Assembly: GCA_937927885.1 (NCBI GenBank)
Contig: CALEZJ010000069.1
Coordinates: forward strand, 1-7,706
Reading direction: 5' to 3'
DNA length: 7,706 bases
Origin: an uncultured Paracoccaceae bacterium
GTDB taxonomy: Bacteria; Pseudomonadota; Alphaproteobacteria; Rhodobacterales; Rhodobacteraceae
How positions within the stretch are numbered: position 1 is the stretch's first letter; every line of letters begins with the position of its first letter. The translations under genes were made by a program, and so were the position numbers. The notes under the pieces are model-generated. The model was not told the DNA's origin. It ran no database searches and saw nothing but the letters and a program-made list of their open reading frames with translations. Of this stretch, positions 5,658 through 7,706 are shown one piece after another.

Positions 5658-6869
5658 TTACTCGGTGGCCTCGACCACGAAGCTGACGACTGTTCCGAAA
5701 CTGCCACCGATGTTCAGCGTCTGGATGCGGTACGCGCCCTCGATCTGTTGCGCGCCCGCCTGCTTCGTCACCTGCAGCGCGGCATCGCGCAGCATGCGCG
5801 CACCGGTCGCCCCCACCGGATGACCGCATCCGATAAGCCCGCCCGAAAGGTTGACCGGGCAGCGACCGCCGCGCTCGATGCTGCCGTCCTCTATGGCCTG
5901 CCAGCTTTGGCCCGGCTCGGTCAGCCCCAGATGATCCAGCGCGATGTATTCGGTGGTGGTGAAGCAATCGTGGGTTTCAACCCCGCTGACCGCCTCGATC
6001 CCGCCAATTCCTGCGCGGCGCCAGGCGTCCTCGATGGCCCGGCGGACATGGGGAAAGAGATGCTCGCCCGCATGCGCCAACTTGTCCTTGAACCTGAGGC
6101 CGGCGTTGCGGTGCCCCCAGCCCGCAATGCGCGCGGCCTTGCGGCCTGTGCGTCGCACCCAGTCCGCGGCGAAGGCGGGGGAGGCCAGCACCAGCGCCGC
6201 CGCGCCATCGGTAATCTGTCCGCAATCCTGCCGACGTGTGCCGGGTTCGATCAGCGGGTTGGCGTTGTCGTCATCGGTAAAACTGAGCGGGTTGAACTGC
6301 CATTTGCGGGTCTGTGCCAACGGGTTCAGCCGGGCATTCGCGTAGTTCAATTCGGCAATGCGGTTCAGGTAACGCCGGTCCAGACCATAGCGGCGCTCAT
6401 ATTCCTGTGCAGCCAGACCAAAGACGGCAGGCCAGAGAAACCGGCAATCGATGTCCTCGTTCCCCTGCCAGCCGGCAGCGTTCTGGTTGATGCTGGCGAC
6501 GTCGCCGGGCGTGTTCTTGAACTCCTCGGCGCCGATCACCAGCACGCAATCATAACGCCCGGCCTCGATTTCCGCCATCGCGGCGAGCACGGCGAGCGAG
6601 GAACTGGCGCAGGCCCCTTCGTGGCGCATCGCGGGCACGCCCCATAGATCGGGCACCACCTGAGCGACCATGGCCCCCAGATGCGCCTGTCGGCTCTGCA
6701 ACTCGCCAAAGGCGTTGCCGACATGAATGCTCTGAACCTCGGCAGTGGTGACCTGCGCATCTTCCAGCGCGGCCAGGGTTGCCTCGCGGATCATGTGGGA
6801 AATATCCCTGCCCTCGCGCGACCAGGCGCGGGCAAAATCGGTCTGGTGCGATCCCAGGATGTAGGTCAT
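5658..6869 (-). CDS. SCP2-type thiolase (acetyl-CoA acetyltransferase-like)
   Basis: This cytosolic protein of 403 residues has the normal length for a stand-alone SCP2-type thiolase without the sterol-carrier domain. Thiolases cleave a 3-ketoacyl-CoA with CoA into acetyl-CoA (or propionyl-CoA) and a shortened acyl-CoA. Visible motifs are the nucleophile Cys87 in HEGACASSSLAV, the SCP2-specific HDCF loop (His300-Asp-Cys302-Phe) in place of the NEAF loop of classical thiolases, and His350 in LIGCGHPVGATGARM. The second catalytic Cys of classical thiolases (CxG near the C-terminus) is replaced by Asn386-Ile-Gly. In SCP2 thiolases the HDCF cysteine is reported to take over the acid/base role, so the enzyme should be active. 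Its ATG overlaps the TGA of the upstream oxidoreductase by four bases and has only a weak Shine-Dalgarno (GGCAGG), which favours coupling. It ends in TAA 45 bases before a second, different thiolase. Bacterial SCP2 thiolases often work with a DUF35/OB-fold partner; none is visible here. Confidence 0.93.
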   Translation of the reverse strand: MTYILGSHQTDFARAWSREGRDISHMIREATLAALEDAQVTTAEVQSIHVGNAFGELQSRQAHLGAMVAQVVPDLWGVPAMRHEGACASSSLAVLAAMAEIEAGRYDCVLVIGAEEFKNTPGDVASINQNAAGWQGNEDIDCRFLWPAVFGLAAQEYERRYGLDRRYLNRIAELNYANARLNPLAQTRKWQFNPLSFTDDDNANPLIEPGTRRQDCGQITDGAAALVLASPAFAADWVRRTGRKAARIAGWGHRNAGLRFKDKLAHAGEHLFPHVRRAIEDAWRRAGIGGIEAVSGVETHDCFTTTEYIALDHLGLTEPGQSWQAIEDGSIERGGRCPVNLSGGLIGCGHPVGATGARMLRDAALQVTKQAGAQQIEGAYRIQTLNIGGSFGTVVSFVVEATE

Positions 6870-7706
6870 GCGCCTGCCACCATGAAGCGCGCACGCGCGG
6901 CGGCGTATTCAGCGGCGAGCCGGTCGACGATCACCGCGACGGGCTCGGTCCCCTTGACCGCGCCAACCCCCTGCCCCGCCGACCAAACGTCAGCCCAGCG
7001 TTTCGCGCTCTGGTTCTGGGTGCTGTCATAAGCCTTGCCGGGGGCGTCGGGCATGTTGGCCGGGTCATATCCGTTGGCGATCAGCGACGGTTTCAGCCAG
7101 CTTGCCGGTGTGCCGGTGATCCCGGCGCTGACCAGAAGATCCTCGATCCCTGCCGCCGCCAGCATGTCCTTGTAGGGCTGCGAGGCCAGGCTTTCCGATG
7201 CGGCGACAAAAGACGTGCCCATGTAGACATAGTCCGCCCCCGTCGCGATGGCCCCGGCGATGCCCGCGCCGTCGCTGATCCCGCCACCGATTATCAGCGG
7301 GCCCTGATGAAAGGCCCGCACCGCGCTGGCAAAGGCAAAGGGCGACAGCGTGCCTGTATGCCCGCCTGCCCCGGTGCAAATGCAGGCCAGACCATCGGCC
7401 CCCGCCGCCAGCGCCTTTCTGGCCAGCATGGGCGACGTCACATCGGCAATCACCGTGCCGCCATAGGCATGGACGGTTTCGACGGCCGGTTTCGGACTGC
7501 CAAGGGCGGTGACGACAAAGGGCGGCTGATGTTTGGCAATCAGGGCCAGATCGTCGGGCAGGCGGGCGTTGGTGGAATGTGTCACCAGATTGGCGCACCA
7601 AGGGGCGTCACCAACCTCCGCCCGGATGCGGGTCATCCAGTCAGCGAGGATGGCGGTTGTGCGGCAATTCGGGGTGGGGAAGGAGCCGACGATCCCCGCC
7701 CTACAT
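6866..7706 (-). CDS. Nitronate monooxygenase / 2-nitropropane dioxygenase-family FMN oxidoreductase, 5'-truncated by window edge
   Basis: The reading frame stays open to the right edge: 23 further codons lie upstream of the first ATG at 7636, and they read like the family (AGIVGSFPTPN, where family members have an AGG-x-G-hydrophobic-IG stretch). The gene therefore starts outside the window, with an estimated 30-40 residues missing; 279 residues are visible. It has the TIM-barrel flavoprotein hallmarks: CTGAGGHTG with the family's active-site His at bases 7358-7360, then the FMN-phosphate loop IIGGGISDGAGIAGAI and the GADYVYMGTSFVA strand. Known members oxidise nitronates with FMN and O2; relatives include the enoyl-ACP reductase FabK. 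Many genes with this label sit beside acyl-CoA genes, as here, so the true substrate may be a CoA thioester or other intermediate rather than a nitro compound (inference). No signal peptide can be judged because the N-terminus is missing. Its TGA overlaps the next gene's ATG by four bases, so the two are probably co-translated. Confidence 0.9.
   Translation of the reverse strand, partial: CRAGIVGSFPTPNCRTTAILADWMTRIRAEVGDAPWCANLVTHSTNARLPDDLALIAKHQPPFVVTALGSPKPAVETVHAYGGTVIADVTSPMLARKALAAGADGLACICTGAGGHTGTLSPFAFASAVRAFHQGPLIIGGGISDGAGIAGAIATGADYVYMGTSFVAASESLASQPYKDMLAAAGIEDLLVSAGITGTPASWLKPSLIANGYDPANMPDAPGKAYDSTQNQSAKRWADVWSAGQGVGAVKGTEPVAVIVDRLAAEYAAARARFMVAGA

Larger units (their letters stand above)
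1..7706 (-). other. Single co-directional operon: oxidoreductase, two thiolases, regulator, HAAT-type importer
   Basis: All genes share one strand. Four-base ATGA overlaps occur at 6866-6869, 4428-4431, 3496-3499, 1535-1538 and 3-6. Gaps of three bases occur at 2612-2614 and 768-770, and one gap of 45 bases at 5613-5657. No non-coding space exists for an internal terminator or promoter other than the 45-base gap. The operon promoter must lie beyond the right edge, and its end beyond the left edge. Confidence 0.85.

Noticed and set aside
5484..6647. Long plus-strand open frame (387 codons) opposite the thiolases
   Set aside because: The opposite strand carries complete catalytic motifs for two thiolases; the plus-strand product has none and spans a real gene boundary.
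7634..7636. ATG at 7636 as the start of the oxidoreductase
   Set aside because: The frame is open upstream to the window edge and encodes conserved family sequence, so this Met is internal and the gene is truncated by the window.
1..7706. Search for tRNA, rRNA, CRISPR, insertion sequences, attachment sites, riboswitches, defence genes and intrinsic terminators
   Set aside because: Coding sequence fills all but about 50 bases; no direct-repeat array, transposase, cloverleaf or hairpin followed by a T-run was seen. Motif reading by eye could miss subtle sites inside genes.

Overview
The window is a single unbroken block of eight genes, all on the minus strand, so transcription runs from the right edge (base 7706) to the left edge (base 1). 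It cuts into a gene at each end: the first gene lacks its N-terminus and a ninth gene shows only its first two codons. The DNA is very G+C-rich (roughly two thirds by eye), with strong G/C bias in codon third positions. The protein sequences resemble those of Alphaproteobacteria, probably the Rhodobacterales/Roseobacter side. That placement is by family resemblance only; there is no rRNA or other marker gene here.

Order of transcription: (1) an FMN-dependent nitronate monooxygenase-type oxidoreductase (6866 to beyond 7706); (2) an SCP2-type thiolase (5658-6869); (3) a classical thiolase (4428-5612); (4) an HxlR-family regulator built as two tandem copies of the same wing-helix plus zinc-ribbon-like unit (3496-4431); (5-8) a branched-chain-amino-acid-type (HAAT) ABC importer with two permeases, LivH-type (2615-3499) and LivM-type (1535-2611), and two ATPases, LivG-type (771-1538) and LivF-type (3-767); (9) the start of a further gene at base 6.

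Five of the eight junctions are 4-base ATGA start/stop overlaps, two are 3-base gaps, and the only larger gap is 45 bases between the thiolases, holding a small hairpin and a strong Shine-Dalgarno sequence. There is no room for an internal promoter or terminator outside coding sequence, so this reads as one operon with translational coupling. There is no gene-free stretch longer than 45 bases.

Together the genes suggest a substrate-induced uptake and breakdown unit. The importer would bring in a small carboxylate or amino-acid-like compound, intracellular enzymes would convert it to a CoA thioester, the thiolases would cleave it to acyl-CoA plus acetyl- or propionyl-CoA, and the mid-operon regulator would sense an intermediate. 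The substrate cannot be read from the sequence. The periplasmic binding protein, the CoA ligase and the dehydrogenase/hydratase steps expected for such a pathway are not in the window. The most unusual element is the tandem HxlR regulator, which looks like a single-chain version of a normally dimeric repressor/activator with two matching HxxC-x9-CxxC sites.
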